From Datnioides undecimradiatus (Eukaryota; Chordata; Actinopteri; Lobotiformes; Datnioididae), in assembly GCA_008933995.1 (NCBI GenBank), contig WARS01000036.1:20135285-20199284 (forward strand): DNA of 64,000 nucleotides. Reading direction: 5' to 3'. This document shows, in pieces, positions 13,904 to 27,300 of this stretch. The notes beneath the pieces were generated by a model that saw nothing but the letters and a program-made list of their open reading frames with translations, was not told the DNA's origin and made no database searches. Numbering within the stretch: position 1 is the stretch's first letter; every line of letters begins with the position of its first letter. The position numbers and the translations under genes were made by a program.

Positions 13904-16477
13904 ATTTTCTTCACCCTGCATACAAATAACAACACGTGTCGCCTTTAAAGGTCGCGCACAGACCAGCGCTGCGTGCAGGTGGAGAGCAGATAGGTCTGAA
14001 TCTAAAACCACATCGTTCGGGTCCCGTGTGAAACCAAAAGTCTTGTATTTGTATTTAACTTCTAACTACCTAAAAGATTATTTTGTTTCCCAACAGCAAC
14101 CGAACTGCGACTGCTATCCTTCGCCATTTGTGTTTGTATGATGACGAAGGGCACCTGGCTGGATCTGCTCTTAATGGGTGCTAATTGGCGAGTCACCTGC
14201 AGGCAAACTGTGAGTTTGGCTCGCATGTTTAAAGTGTAAAGTCTTGATTTTACTAAGTATAGCAAAGGGAGCTGGTTAGTCCCTCACCACCTCTGCAAGT
14301 GGTTTGAGGGATCGGATCACTCGGCGGTTGTTTACTCTTGTATTCAGCGCTGTCCACTTGTGATCTGATCGCCCAGGACACATTTTAAAACAAAGCGTAA
14401 ACAGGGTCATAGTTTTCCCAGAAGCTGAAATAAGCAGCAGATTTGTTTGGGGCGTGTTGCAGGCGGGGTTGCATGTAAAGCAGGCGCAGTTAGGGTCTTT
14501 TTAGGTCCTTGTCTCATCTTGTTATATCCTCAAAAGCAATAATCTTTTTCTGCCTCGACTGTAACCTGTGCTGCTTCCTGGCACGGCCGCAAGGAATGTT
14601 CAGAATGCACCTGAAAAAGTCAACAATAAAAGTATTTAGGAGACATTAAATTGCACACAATGACTGCCTAGTACAACAGATGCCTTTGTTGTGTGTACTC
14701 TCAGCTCACCGCAGAGGTACAGCACAGGCAGGGATCCTATTCCACTGCTGTGAGCTGAGGGGGAACAAAAAGGAGAAGAAGAAGAAGTGTAGAGGGGGGA
14801 AAGGGCTTCAGAGGGTGGGTAACTCCAGATGGTATCTCCTCTTCTGCATCATCTGAGCCATCAGAGACAATCAAAGGCTGTGTGTGGCACACTCACTCGC
14901 CGTGATCCTGAGCCAAGGCGCCGCAAAAATTAATTTCGATCTAAGGATCCAAGCGATCTCCACAAGCGTAAGCACCCATGCGACCACGCCCAGAGAGAGA
15001 GGACCCTGCGCTCCAGGCCGTCCCAGGCCCTCTGCAGCGGCTCACTGCAGGAATGTCAGCATATCAGGCTCGCTCTCTAGCAGCTACGCCCATGCAGCTA
15101 TGCGAGCTTGTCCCATCTGATAGCGGGCAAAAAAATAAGCGTTTCTCTTTGACTGCTCATCGCCAGGAGATACGAGGGGTTTGCTGTTTTTGTTTTTGTT
15201 TCTTCCTCACCTCTCGTTTTTTTTTTTTTTTTATCTCCCTTTGGCAGCTGGCGCCAGGCATGTGTTTGGAAGAGTGAAGCATTGTTTTCCTTCACACTGT
15301 CAGGGAAGCTGTTTAAACCTGAACTATTTCAGCATTACGCACTGCATGTAGGTGGTGGACACACACACACACGCACACACACTTGTTTTGCATACCCGTG
15401 AGTCTCACCTTTATTATTATCTCATATCTGTTACCCTTCCACTTAACTCCACCGACCCTGACACTAACTGCACGATATCAGTGCCTGTAAACGGAGCCGT
15501 GAAGTCAGAATATATGAAGATAAATGCACGGAAACACAAAACCAAACACACGCACATGCTGCAAGACCAGATAAAGAGTTTCACTTTCTCTGTCTGGTTG
15601 CATCGACTGGATGCGTTTCTGTTTCTGCTTTATTCTTCAAGAAAACGTCTTTATTCTCAGACAACACAGCTTCACTCTCAGACGACACAACGTTCAGACC
15701 GTACAGCTGTCTCCTCCGACCGACTCCGTCCTCATAACGTTATGATCCCCACACCCCTCCTCAGAATTGTGACTTTCCTGACATCAAAACTCTTTCTCAA
15801 AATATTACAGCTCGATTCCTGAAACCTCAGACTTCAACAATGATGAAAACAAATCAAATCGCCTCCACCGGTGCATACTCCACCAGTGGGCCACACACAC
15901 GCTGTGTATATACGTCTTTAAGATGCTGGCGAGACATAAATGAGACTCACAAACGCTGATGCGCTGCCAGATTAAAACACAAGAGCATCAGTTGTTCTTC
16001 TATTATTGAAACATCTGTCAACAGCTCCTTTGTTGTATTTATTCCAGACCAAAAGGACTTTCCCATGAGGTCATACAAAGACACGCACAGTCTCTCACAC
16101 AGCAGGGGATGTTAGTGCCCTGACAGCATACTCATTCCTGCAACCACAGCCCTGCGACGTTACAAGGTGAAATTAATCAGAGACGACCCAGAGAGAGGAC
16201 AAGAACGAGGCAAGTGAAGGGCAGCGAGGAGAAACCTCCGCTCCGTGAACCACCGACGTTCAGCCCATCGTGTTTTCATTCATAAAAAACAATCATCCTC
16301 ACATGAGCGTCTCCTTTATAGTGGCCACAACCGCCACATCCCCGCCACTCTGACCGCCAAACATCTAAACGACTCCTATTCTTCTCCTTCAGATATGCTG
16401 TCGCTCAGAACAAAGGTTCTTCTTTTCTTTTGATGCCACAGTTTTTCTGGGTCTTCTTCACTTTGACTCAGGCCAGC

Positions 16478-16525
16478 ACCACCACCGCCGCCGCCGCTGC
16501 CTCTGCCGCCGCCTCTGCCGCCCCC
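16478..16525. repeat. CCG/GCC-rich triplet stretch
   Basis: Starts as ACC units, passes into CCG and ends in imperfect TGCCGCC units. Confidence 0.8.
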
Positions 16526-19500
16526 CTCTCCTTGCTCCCCCCTCCTCCCTGCATATTTTGGTGTTGTGTTTTTGGTATGCTCATGAAAAGGCCCGCAAAG
16601 ACGGGACAATAGGGCACCTGCCAGAATAATGAGCCCTCAGAGAGAAATGCAGCTGGGGCTGAGAGTCATACAGGAACGCCGATGATGGCCCTGCTTTAAA
16701 GTGGTCAGAGATGATCCTCCGCCACACCTTATATCCCCCTGGCTGGAATTTCCCCTCTGACACACACACACACACACAAAGAAGTCATGCTTAGACACAC
16801 ACACACGGTGCACCCACTCGCCTTGAAGAAGGAAATAACACTGGGTATAAATACATTTTTCCTCGTGTCATGCTTTGTCACAAAGCGTATTAGCGTTTGT
16901 CTAATGCATGTGTGTGTGTGTGTTCACTCACGCTCGGCGGCACCGTCACCGCCAGCCTATCAGTTCAGCCGGCTATCGCATAACGCTACGTCACTTGAAT
17001 GCGGACAGAAACTATGCTCCTCGGAAACAAAAGCCAGACTGTTTACATACTGGTTCTACATTTAACTCCCAAGAGCACACGGCGCATTAGTCACCAGGAT
17101 TCCTTTCCCTTTTAAAGGTTGTGCAAAAAAAAAAAAAAAATCCCTCATCAATTGAAAAACAGCAGCGGCGAGCTAAATTTAGCTGGTCAACGCGTCCAGG
17201 AGGGCAAAACAACAGCAAGATGTCCAGAGGCATGAATAATGTGGAGTGGTGATGGGCAGAGGGGGGTCATGGGTAGACAGAAACTGAGGCGGCGGGCGGG
17301 GGGGCGGCTGATTATCGAGCCACATGGTGCGTTCACAGCAAACATGTTTGGAGCGGCTTCTTGGACCGTTTGCTAAAGTTCACCCGGGCTGACGAGAGCA
17401 GAGCCGCTCACACTCTGCCCTGAATAACCCCAGCAGACCCGTGAGAGGCTGCAGCTGCAGGGAGTGTAATCATTTATTAGTCGTTTAATTGATTAATTAA
17501 TCAATGACATGAATCATGTAAGCAGAAAAACCCTATTTATGTGTTTTTATAACAATCTTTTATGTAATTCTGCTTTACTGTAGCTGATCTTTTGCTACTT
17601 GGTACCATCCAGCATCTATAGTCAGCTTTCAGAATACTTTTATACACACATGGTTAGATATTAAAATAAGGTGCACTGTCACAGATTAAACCAGAGGATC
17701 TGAACCTTTTTGACTTTAAAAACAAGCAGTTTGTATTTGTGGCTCCTTACCGTGTCTCTTGTTTAAGGCAGGTTAAACTAATAAATAATTCATTAAAAAC
17801 AGACTTAAGTTAAAAGATAACAGATTAGATCAGAAGTTCCTTCTTCTTTTAATCGTCTCATGGCTCCTCAGAGTCAGTAAAGTAGGTAAGGTGAGCTGCA
17901 CCCTGACCTGCTGCAGGAGTGAAATGTGTCTTACACACTGATGCATCAGTTTTATGAATACAGTCATTTCATCAGTCACTGGGGACTTTTTACTTCTTCT
18001 TGTGATAGAAGTATTTTTGCTTTAACGTATTGTTTTTTGTTGAAAGTGCTGTGCCCGAGAACCAAACTCGCTCCACTCGCCCTGTTTTAAAGAAAGAAAG
18101 AGTTTGATCTGATCAGATGTAGGAGATGATCCTGCGGTGTTTGGACTGAAAATAAGATGAATGATTGATTGATTAACCAACATCTGATCAACAAAGTCAA
18201 TGCATTCCTTCATGAATTCATCAGTGTGAACTAGCCCGAGTTGAGCCCGGTGCTGGAGCTCAGTGGGTTGAGAGTCCACTGGTGGGACAGACGTGTTTTC
18301 AGAGCGTCTGAACCGTGAACTGCAGAGTGTGATGACAGAACTCGCACTGCTGCCTTTGGACCCAGAGGTTTGACTGTCCTCCGCTCCTCTTTAGATCTGG
18401 TCTCTCTATTTACTCCAGGAGGGTTGAAGTGATTAGTCAACAGGCGCCAGCTGAGCCAATCAGCTCACCTGGTGCCGCTCTCATGAGCTGCACGCCTCCT
18501 TCTCATGCAGACAAATCCCAAGCCATGCTTCCATCCAAACTGATCACAAACTAACTGAATTTGGAGAAATTCAGGACAAGAACATGCAAATACATGCTTG
18601 TTTCCATCCTCTGCAGGCAATCACCCATCAGGAGGTGCCAGTTCCCCCATCTGACAAACATTATATCACTGCAGTGGAAGAGGATGCAGCAAGATCACCA
18701 GCTGAAACCTCAAAATAAAGCAACAAACAAAACATGAAATATGACACTGAAGGTATTAATGTTGGAAAGGTAACGACAGATCTGCTGGAGACACTTCGGT
18801 TTGTGGAAACTGCTTCTTCAGAGCAGAAAACAGCTGAATGGTCATATAAGTTAAATGTTGAAGGTGTTTCCACCTTCAACTGAGCCCATTAACTCTTTCT
18901 GTAAAAAGGGTAAAAAGTACTTTAAGCAAGCAAAACATTTCCCCTAATTCAAATTGTTTTTGCAATGCAGTGCGTCAAAATGCATGTTTGCAGAGATGCA
19001 ATCTTTACATTCTTGTCTTGGTGTAAAGAGCACACACTGTGGGTGACTCTGCAACCACGCCACCACCTTCGCTGCCTCCTCCCATTCCCAGGATCACATT
19101 GCTCCACTCACTGGCTGGAGTTGAGTGGAGACGATCCTTAGGTGGGCACAAGCAACAGCAGACAACACAAATGAGAGCTTTGTGGCCCCTGAGTGTGCCT
19201 TCAGTGCTCTGGGAGTCAGGAGGTCAGGATGGTGGAAGGTGGGGTGAGGAGGTGAGAAGGTTTAGGGGCTGATGGGGAGACATAGTTTGGAGGGGAGGAG
19301 GGTGGAGGAGGGAAAGGCTGCGTTTGGTGACAAGGCTCCAGTTGTTTTGCTAAAATGGGTAAGAACAACCCTGACATTATGACATTGTGGACTCACAGGA
19401 ATACACGCACACACCATGCACTGTGGCGCGTTGACCCCGTCACCTCCACAGCTCCAACGTGCAGCAGAGAGAAAATAGAATTACTGATCTGGTAACAGCA

Positions 19501-20566
19501 TTTAGAGGTGGCGGTGACTCCGCTTTCCTCAGCGCTGGAACCAGTGGAACCAGTGTTAGCGTTGGTGTCAGTCAACCAGAAAGCGCCTTTCAACTCCTCG
19601 CTGTAATTTGTAGAACATGTTCGCTGGTCCCTTCTCTTTTGAGTCAAATCAGACATACAGACGTGGGTCGTTCCCATGTTGAAGTCAGCAGTAAACCCTT
19701 AATCTTCGATAACAGGCCGCGGAAGTCGTGTCCAGGGTGAAATCCAACCAATGTCTTTGAGTCTTTTGGTCTTTTTTTGAAACAAAATGTAGGAAAAGGG
19801 CGAAAAAATGCATTGAAACTGAACGCAGCCATTAAGAATGATGGGATTAATGAAGTTTCTTGCTCATTAGTGCTCACAAATATGCTTTCAAGTTGCAAAG
19901 CCCTTTTACTCCAGTAATCCGCCCGTGAGAGAGAGCGCTTCCAGGGACCTCAGTCCACGTTGCTCCAAAGGTCAAAATGTCACTTTGGGTTGTAGGGAGA
20001 AGTAAACAGGGGTGGAATAAGCCTCCTGTCTTAGGGGGCCCACACCATAAATCCTTAAATTAAGAGTGCCTCTACATGGTCTGTAGATGTCTGAAACAAA
20101 GCGTCAGGCTTTAATCGCCGGTAATAGAAATCCTGTTGTGTTAGCTCAGTGAACTGGGCTATTACCAAAGGGCTGGGATCATAGGTTGGGTGAAGGAGAA
20201 ATAAATCTTTGATGGGGTCGGACACCATGAGGAGCACGAAAACTAAATCTCTTGAACTGCACCGGCGGAGGATGCGTGAGCGATCCGAAAAAATCATCAT
20301 GCACACGTGTGGCGCATTCCTGCGGGCCGCAGATCCAAGCACAAGCGAGGTGAAGCGCAGGAATGCTTTGCCCCGGGTGATGAATAGTCATAAATTCATT
20401 AGCGAACGTGGACCAGGCGGATTTGGACGAACGAACGCTCCCGCAGTGATAAACCAGTTGACCCCGTCAACTTGGCAGCTGTCATGACCTCAACCTGTGG
20501 TGGTATTAGATGAGGGAGGGCAGAGGGACAATATTTGTTTAAGCTGATAACTAGGGGTTGTAGAGG

Positions 20567-20568
<2 letters not shown>

Positions 20569-20600
<32 letters not shown>
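20569..20600. repeat. (GT)16 microsatellite
   Basis: Uninterrupted dinucleotide run. Confidence 0.97.
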
Positions 20601-20602
<2 letters not shown>

Positions 20603-21894
20603 ATGCATATGTGTGTTTGTGTGTCTTGTTTATAGTGCATAAGTGTGAACGTGTCTTTGGGTAGCAGGACATGTGAGAGAGAGCGTGATTATGTATACAA
20701 GTGCGATGCACCCGCCCAGTCGCCTCAGCAGTTATGGATACAAACAGTTCTGATGTGCGTGCAAACGCACACGCTCGCAATGTGATTTTACATGAGCAAG
20801 TGTGTGTGGCCCTGAGTGCAGCCATGACCGGCAGCATGCTTAATGGCCTGCAGCTCTTGCTCGGCGTCATTAACATTCCAGCTGTGGAGATTTTGGCATG
20901 CACAGGGAAGCATGACAAGACAGCTACACATCTCTGTCCCTGCGCTCTGAGCACAGACTGTCATTTGTCTGGAGAGGTACAGGCTCCACCGAGGAGATTA
21001 AAAAACAACCCCGGTCCCTTCAGATCACTTCTGACAGATCACTTATCTTCATGTCTGCCTGCTTGTCAGTCTCATGCACCGTAATATTGATTTGTTTTCC
21101 CTGTTCTTCTCTCTTAGAGAGATCTTCTGCTGCTGCTGCTGCTCCTGCTGACTCACCCATCCAGCTACAGGTAAAGTTATTTATACTGATCCCTCCCTAA
21201 CATGCTATTTGCCCCGCGGGCAAACAAATCTCATTGCGCTCCTTGGCAGATCCTAATAGATACATTTAGAGCAATTATCCCAGTGATATTTTACAGGGAC
21301 ACGTGATGTGTTTTGATGGAGCCTTTGCAGAAACGTTACATGAGATCTAGCCGTTGGTGGGTGTTGGCGCAGGCAGACATTCAGTCGGGCAAGCCTTTGC
21401 GCTGTTGCACAAAGTGTTGACACACTGCTCCTGACATTATGGCAACTGTAAACCTACCTTGAGAAACAGAAACACTGAGCGGAGCGTTGCAGGGGGAAGA
21501 CTGCTCTGATGTAACAGGCAGCTGCAGGTTTCCTAACACGCAGACACCGATGCACGCATGCAGGCGCTCGACAGAGGCTGCAGCCAAACAGCAGGTATGT
21601 GAGGGCCTGTGTGCTGGCAGCATTAATCATAGTTGTGCAGCTGTTAATCATAGTTGTAATTACTGTTCTACAGCTCCAGCTTGTGAGAGACACTGAGTCC
21701 TGACAGACAGCGAGAGAGGGATGTTTTATGTTTCACCCAGAGTGTTTTCCCCTGCAGTACCCAGGTTTGTTTCAGCCCCACCTTCTTTCCCTTTTAATAA
21801 AGTATCAGCCCAAAGCAGGAAGACGACGCCGGATCCAGATGCAGCTCCAAACACCGAAAAAGAAATTAAAGTTGCCAAATATTTAAGAAAACAT

Positions 21895-21900
21895 TTTATT
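21895..21900 (-). terminator. inhbb: Poly(A) signal AATAAA of inhbb
   Basis: TTTATT on the plus strand reads AATAAA on the gene strand. It lies about 1.6 kb after the stop, so cleavage would fall near 21.88 kb. Confidence 0.5.
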
Positions 21901-22827
21901 TTACATAAACTGTACAGATGACATTTATTGGACTAAATGATTCTTAGACAGGAACTAAAAATAACTTTCTTATTAAATAGAAAACTGAAACAAAAATAGA
22001 ATTAAAGATGAAAAAATGAAGTGTTGCTTATTGTACAAAACAGAGAATGAAAATAGAGCTAAGAAATGAAATCATATATCGTACCCTGATACAGTGGTAG
22101 GCCTATTGCAAATGATCAGAAACAGTATTGTACACAGTAACTCAATGGCCTCGCCATCTCAGTACAATAGCTAAAATCTTGGCCTCTTTGGTTCCATTAA
22201 TTAGGTAAAATACATTTGAAACAAAATTCAATTTTACTTCTATAAAAATAACTTTTCAATGGCAGTTTTTGTTTCGCTAATCCCGCAACTTTTCAGTGCA
22301 AACGTCACAACAATCATTCGCTTTGGAAAGGAGGCGAAAGATTACATTTCAAGTATTGATAAAAGAGTCGAGGGCTGAAGAGAGAGAGAGGAGGAGAGAG
22401 AGAGAGAGACGAAGACGGAGAGAGAGTTCAGTCTAATAGAGTTGAGTGTTGAGTATGGGTATAGGTTACTATACATTGCATAGCTCATGTGGCACTTATT
22501 TAGCGATAGGACAGGACACTCAGTACCCCTTGGAAGGCATTTCTTTATACAAGTGCTATTCAGGGTGTGCATTTTCAGTTTCTGCAAGTGCTGCACTGCA
22601 CTGTGGCGACCCACTGGGCCAAAACTAGAGTCCCCTCGCCCACGGGCCCACGTCCTCTGGGCCTTAGAGGGGCAGGAGGAAGCAGTTCTCTCTCTGTCGC
22701 TCCCGGTGCACAAGTGAAGTGCACTTATGAGATCTATCTTCACCTGGTTGTCAGGGTAGCGGGGCCTGCAGCACTCTTAGGCAGGAAGTTGAGCGTTGAG
22801 GCCCGTAGTCAACAGCAAGAACGACAA

Positions 22828-22867
22828 CAGCAGCGGCAGCGGCAGCGGCGGCGGCGGCGGCGGCGGC
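22828..22867. repeat. CAG/CGG trinucleotide run in the inhbb 3'UTR
   Basis: The run begins with CAG and CGG units and ends in about seven consecutive CGG units on the plus strand (CCG on the inhbb strand). It lies inside the inferred inhbb 3'UTR. Confidence 0.85.
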
Positions 22868-23516
22868 TCTGCGGACGACTTTCTTTTGCCTTTCTGCGGA
22901 GGGTATAATCCTGCAAGGCATTAAGCGCTGCCGGTCTAATTCCACCAGAGAGGACAGTCAGACTGTGTCTGTCGGCATAGTCGGGAAGTGCTGGTGTTCT
23001 GAATTGTATAAGCTGAAGAATTGTCAGTGCTTTATAAAAACAAAAGTCTGTCATGTGCTTAAAGTACTTAAGAGGGTTGGAGGAGCGGGGTTGGGAGCGT
23101 CGGGGCGAAGCCAATCGGCTGATCCTGTCACTTTCCTTAAGCGCTTGTTATCTTCATTCAAGAGGAGATGATGAGCCATTATTTTTTGACTAGAAATGGC
23201 GAACTAGAGCAAAGTATCATTTGGTGATAACCATTCCCTTCTCGTCCCGTCGCTGACCAGCTGTCGCCGAACCGACAGGACTCGGACAGCAAGCATGTCA
23301 CTCTGATAAATACACACACTCACACGCACACACGCATGCACACATGGACACGACACTGATACTTGCGTTTGCTAGATTGTACCAGTGCGCATGCTGCTTG
23401 CACATACAGTAGGTATAGATATATTGTATATGTGTACCGTACAATATCGTCCTGTTTGTACAAAAGGCCTTTCTGACTGTTCCGAGTTCAAAGGTGACGA
23501 AGGGGCCGGCGTGGAC

Positions 23517-24340
23517 TCAAGCACAGCCGCACTCCTCCACGATCATGTTGGGCACATCCCTCTTTACGATGTTGTATTCATCGTCAAAGTAGAGCATGGA
23601 CATAGTACTGAGCTTGGTGGGGATGCAGCAGGAGTTGACCGAGCCCGGGCTCATCCCTCTCATGCGGTACTGGTTAACCACTGCTGTGTGGAAGGACGAA
23701 GCTGAGCCCGGCACGCCTGCCATGTAGGCCGGGCAGCTGCCCTCACAGTAGTTGCCATAATAACCAGCTGGCGCAATGATCCAGTCGTTCCAGCCGATAA
23801 GGCGGAAGTCTATGTAAAACTGCTGCCGGCAGCAAAGGCCCCCGCTGGTGCCGTCACACTCCAGCCCCCGCTTGCGAATGCGGTGCTTGCCGTCCACCTG
23901 CCTGGCGCGCACCACCAGGAAGGGTCGGTGGGACGGGTCGCCCGGGTCCACCAGCACTGGAGCCACGCCAGCTGTCTCACAGCCCTCGCAGTGGACCTCC
24001 AGGTCCTGCCGCCGGCTGCCTTTCCCGAACACGGCGCGCACCGCCTCCGACAGGGGGAACGTGTGCCAGCCGCTGCGTTTCAGATCCACCCGCTTCTCCA
24101 CCAGGGCCCAGCGGCCCGTTCCCCCGCCGCCACCGCCTCCCGGGCCTCCCTCTGCACCACTGGCAGCCCCGGCCTCCTGGTAGTGGATCTTGACAGTCAC
24201 CTTCCTCCGGAGACCCTTCTCGGGACCGGCTGGCAGCACTCGGAAGTAGAGCCACAGGTTCGCCTGGGACACGTACAGGTTCTGGTTGCCCTCGTTGGAG
24301 ACGAGGAAGTACAGACCGGACTTGGAGGATGTGTGCTCAT
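23517..24340 (-). CDS. inhbb: inhbb coding exon 2 (rest of prodomain, RIRKR site, mature ligand)
   Basis: 824 nt. Acceptor CCAACAG|AT at 24340 completes a GAT codon with the last G of exon 1. The exon reads [35 protein letters not shown] and [13 protein letters not shown] in the prodomain, then the cleavage site and the mature domain. It stops at TGA, 23519-23517. Confidence 0.97.
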
Positions 24341-27300
24341 CTGTTGGAGACAATAAGAACAATTCAATTAAAACGTTAAAAACACATTATTATCACTTCA
24401 CTCGATCACATCTTCTGACCTACGTGCTGAATGTGAAGCCTGGTATCACATGACTAAAGTCCCGTTCTCAGGTCATGTGGTAACTCAACCAACTTGTTAG
24501 CGTTGGCTGTTGAAGGCCAAGGGATGTGGCTGAAAGCTCTGGAGAGACTCCAGGTTTGTTAGATATATTTATGATGTTTCAAGAGAGAGGGGCCAAGGAG
24601 TGTTTGCCTTCTTCACACACACACACGCACGCACACACACACTGGGAGCAGAAAGCCTCTGAACAAGGACACATCTCTGTCTTTTAAGGGCCTTGTTTTC
24701 TCTGTTCACCCTCAATCACTGTGTCAGGTGACCTCTGTGGCAGCTCCTGATAGGCCAGCTGTGACGAGCCAGTTCTGGGATCAGGCCCAGTTGGCCCCGG
24801 GTCCGGCTTTGTAAGTGACAGGGCCAAAAAACAGAGGGAGGGAGCGAGGGAGGAGAACGGAGAGGGAGGAAGACCGAGGAAAGGAGGAAGGATGCAAGTG
24901 GGAAAAGGTGGGAGGGTGGCGGACACCGCCAAGGCTCCCGGGGGGTTCATTGAGTTCGCTGTTAGTGCCCCCCTGAACCCCACCCCCTACCCTACCCCAC
25001 CCCTTCCTCCCCCACCCCTCCTTCCAGTGTGAGCACCCTGAGAGTGACAGCACAAAGCCCCCTGTGAGGCACTGGGAGACAGCCGCGCTGCAGCCCGGCA
25101 TTGAAACGCGTGGCTTTCCAGCAAAAAGCATGATGAGGCAAAAATAAAAGCCATTTACATGACACTGGCCACTTTCTACAGCAGCACAATGAAGAGATCC
25201 CGGGAGTCTAAAGGTGGCGATGGGCTCTCCCTGGCAGTATTTCTTCTTCTACTCCTTTTTTTCTAAGCCTAATGATGTCTTCCAAATTACCCCGAGGTAA
25301 CTTGAAAGGTTTCTATTTCAGGAGGTTTGGTACAATGTGCTCAAGCAGAGCAGCGCCTTTGAAAGCGGCTAAATTACTTTGTTTGCCGACTGATTAGTGT
25401 GTGTCAGTGTCAACAGGTGGCCACCAAAGACGCCCCCCGCCCCCCTCCACTCCACTCCACCACCACCGCTCCTCTTTAAGGCGCCTCACGCCTCTTCCTC
25501 CTGTAAAGCACGGCTTTACATTCACACAGAAACCTGTTCAGACCAGCTCTCCACTCTGTAGCATGTCAGCTGGGAGCTCAAGCACTTCACACACACACAT
25601 TTTCATCCACCCATGCACACACACACACACACGCCCAACCCCACGGTAAGCAATACATCAACTATCAGCCTTCTCAACACCAAAGCCTGTGGGTAAAGTA
25701 TCAAGTGCACTGTGAGTACACATTGAAATCCATCTGAAGGGAACGACACGAAGGAATCAGCTGAACAGCAGCTTTTCTCGCCCGCAACTGCCGGAAAGGC
25801 CCCTCAGGGCTACAAGTAACTACCCTCACCTCATTCAGCACTGTGCGTTCTTACTTGCCTCGACAGCTCCAAGGTAAGAAAACCGGGGCTCGCGCAGCGA
25901 CGAGCGCACGGCGGCAGCGTGATAAACAGGCAGGGGGAATGAAGCCCGGTCGATTCAAGACCTCTGCATTACCCGATTCAGGTGCGGCACAAACCTTTAC
26001 GAGGGGTATAAGTGCTGCAGAGTCGACAGTTTGGGCATTTCTTTAATTCCTCAGTTCCTCCCTGCAGACTGCAATCTGCTGTTTCTTTTCCATTTAACAC
26101 ATCTATTGATTGGAAATAGTGGCAATTTCCTAGAAGGCAGGCTCGGCGAATTGCTTTCTTTGGCCGACCGACGCCTCAAAGCCCATGAACCTTCGGGGGT
26201 TTAACTCCCACCGACACAAGTATCAAAGAAAACCAGAAAATGCACACAAGCCGGAACACGACGATTAAAAAGGTGTCACCGTTCCTCAATAATCATCGAT
26301 TATTAAAGTAGTAACTCCACAAACTGCGCTCGAGTGTTGATTCATGGCCCCGTCTGACAGCTCTTTATGAACCGCGCAGCGTTCAGAGATGACGACAGAT
26401 GACAAGGTGCGATGTGAAACTGTGAGTGAACGTGTGAAAGCTTTGCCGCCGCTCTAAACTCAAACAGGAGCGATGTGGACATTTTAAAAAATCTGAGTTT
26501 AGTGCTGAGATTTAGGAAAACACAGCAGCTACGTCAACTCCCTAATCTCCAGATGACACACCAATCTCACCTCAGAGTCACTTAAGTAGCTGCCCTGGAG
26601 CTTTCAGTCATATCGCATGACTCTCATCAGGAGCTCACCGGCTGCCATGACACACGTCACGTTGAGGACTTCTTCTCTGCGTCGGCTTAAATTTAGGAAA
26701 TGTTTGAGAAAATTACAAACAAGCTGTGAAATTATAGGAAAACCTGCGCCGGCGGGGACCAGGTGATACTGCTGAAAGCTCCAGAAAGGCTACTAAATGG
26801 ATCTCAGCTGAATTAATGTGGCGCTGTAACGATGCATATGAGGCGTATGAAGCACTGGCGGGGCCTCTGCATCAGTTCACAGCATGCAAAGATACAGATT
26901 CAGTGGTTTTTCATGCCGTATACAAGTTTGATGATACGGATTCCTGAGGATTGAGCGCACATACCAACGTGTCACATGACTTGTTTCCACTCAGGGAACT
27001 GTTTAAGGCACGAATTGTTCTTTTCATCCAGTGTTACAAACAATGTGGAGCCAGCCCCGACACGCCTCGCTTGACCCCACGGTGGAGAAGTTGCCCGTGA
27101 GTATCAGCAGGCAGGACACCTGGGTGGGCCTGTGTGGGATAAAGAGCTGCTTCAGCGTGTCCCCACCTGCGCCACCGAGTCGGGGAAGAGGCCGTGGAAG
27201 CGGGCAGGCCGCTCCAGAGCTCATTACTCAAAGCTGCTGTCGACAAGACCACACGCCGTGGAGGGACAAGGGCGCGGCGCGGTGCATTCGTGGCCCTGAC

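Larger units (their letters stand above)
12863..21117. other. Intergenic, downstream side of inhbb (proximal part)
   Basis: No gene recognised. It holds an inverted repeat (13.86 kb), a T-run (about 15218-15231), a CCG/CTG triplet stretch (about 16478-16525), an A-run (about 17127-17142), a 10-bp-arm hairpin at 18857-18880 and a (GT)16 run at 20569-20600. Confidence 0.55.
21880..23516 (-). other. inhbb: inhbb 3' untranslated region
   Basis: Non-coding stretch between the stop codon and the AATAAA signal at 21900-21895, about 1.6 kb. It includes an A/T-rich distal part (21.9-22.3 kb), a GA/CT tract near 22378-22430, and a CAG/CGG triplet run at about 22828-22867. The UTR extent is inferred from the first convincing poly(A) signal; alternative ends are possible. 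Confidence 0.65.

Noticed and set aside
13422..14141. Open frame of 239 codons on the plus strand
   Set aside because: It begins at GTG, has no early ATG, resembles no family I know, and contains the inverted repeat at 13.86 kb. It is most likely chance.
15352..15822. Open frame of about 156 codons on the plus strand
   Set aside because: Its start runs through an ACAC microsatellite (His-Thr repeats), and the remainder shows no domain or splice context.
17171..17184. 14-bp palindrome AGCTAAATTTAGCT
   Set aside because: Short A/T-rich palindromes of this size are expected by chance in 64 kb.
18857..18880. Hairpin with 10-bp arms GTTGAAGGTG / CACCTTCAAC
   Set aside because: Perfect but short; no evidence for a functional RNA.
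20490..20954. Open frame of about 154 codons on the minus strand
   Set aside because: Much of its C-terminal part is the GT microsatellite read as His/Thr repeats; no family resemblance.
23848..24356. Long plus-strand frames opposite inhbb exon 2
   Set aside because: Shadows of the real exon, caused by its high GC and lack of A/T-rich stops.
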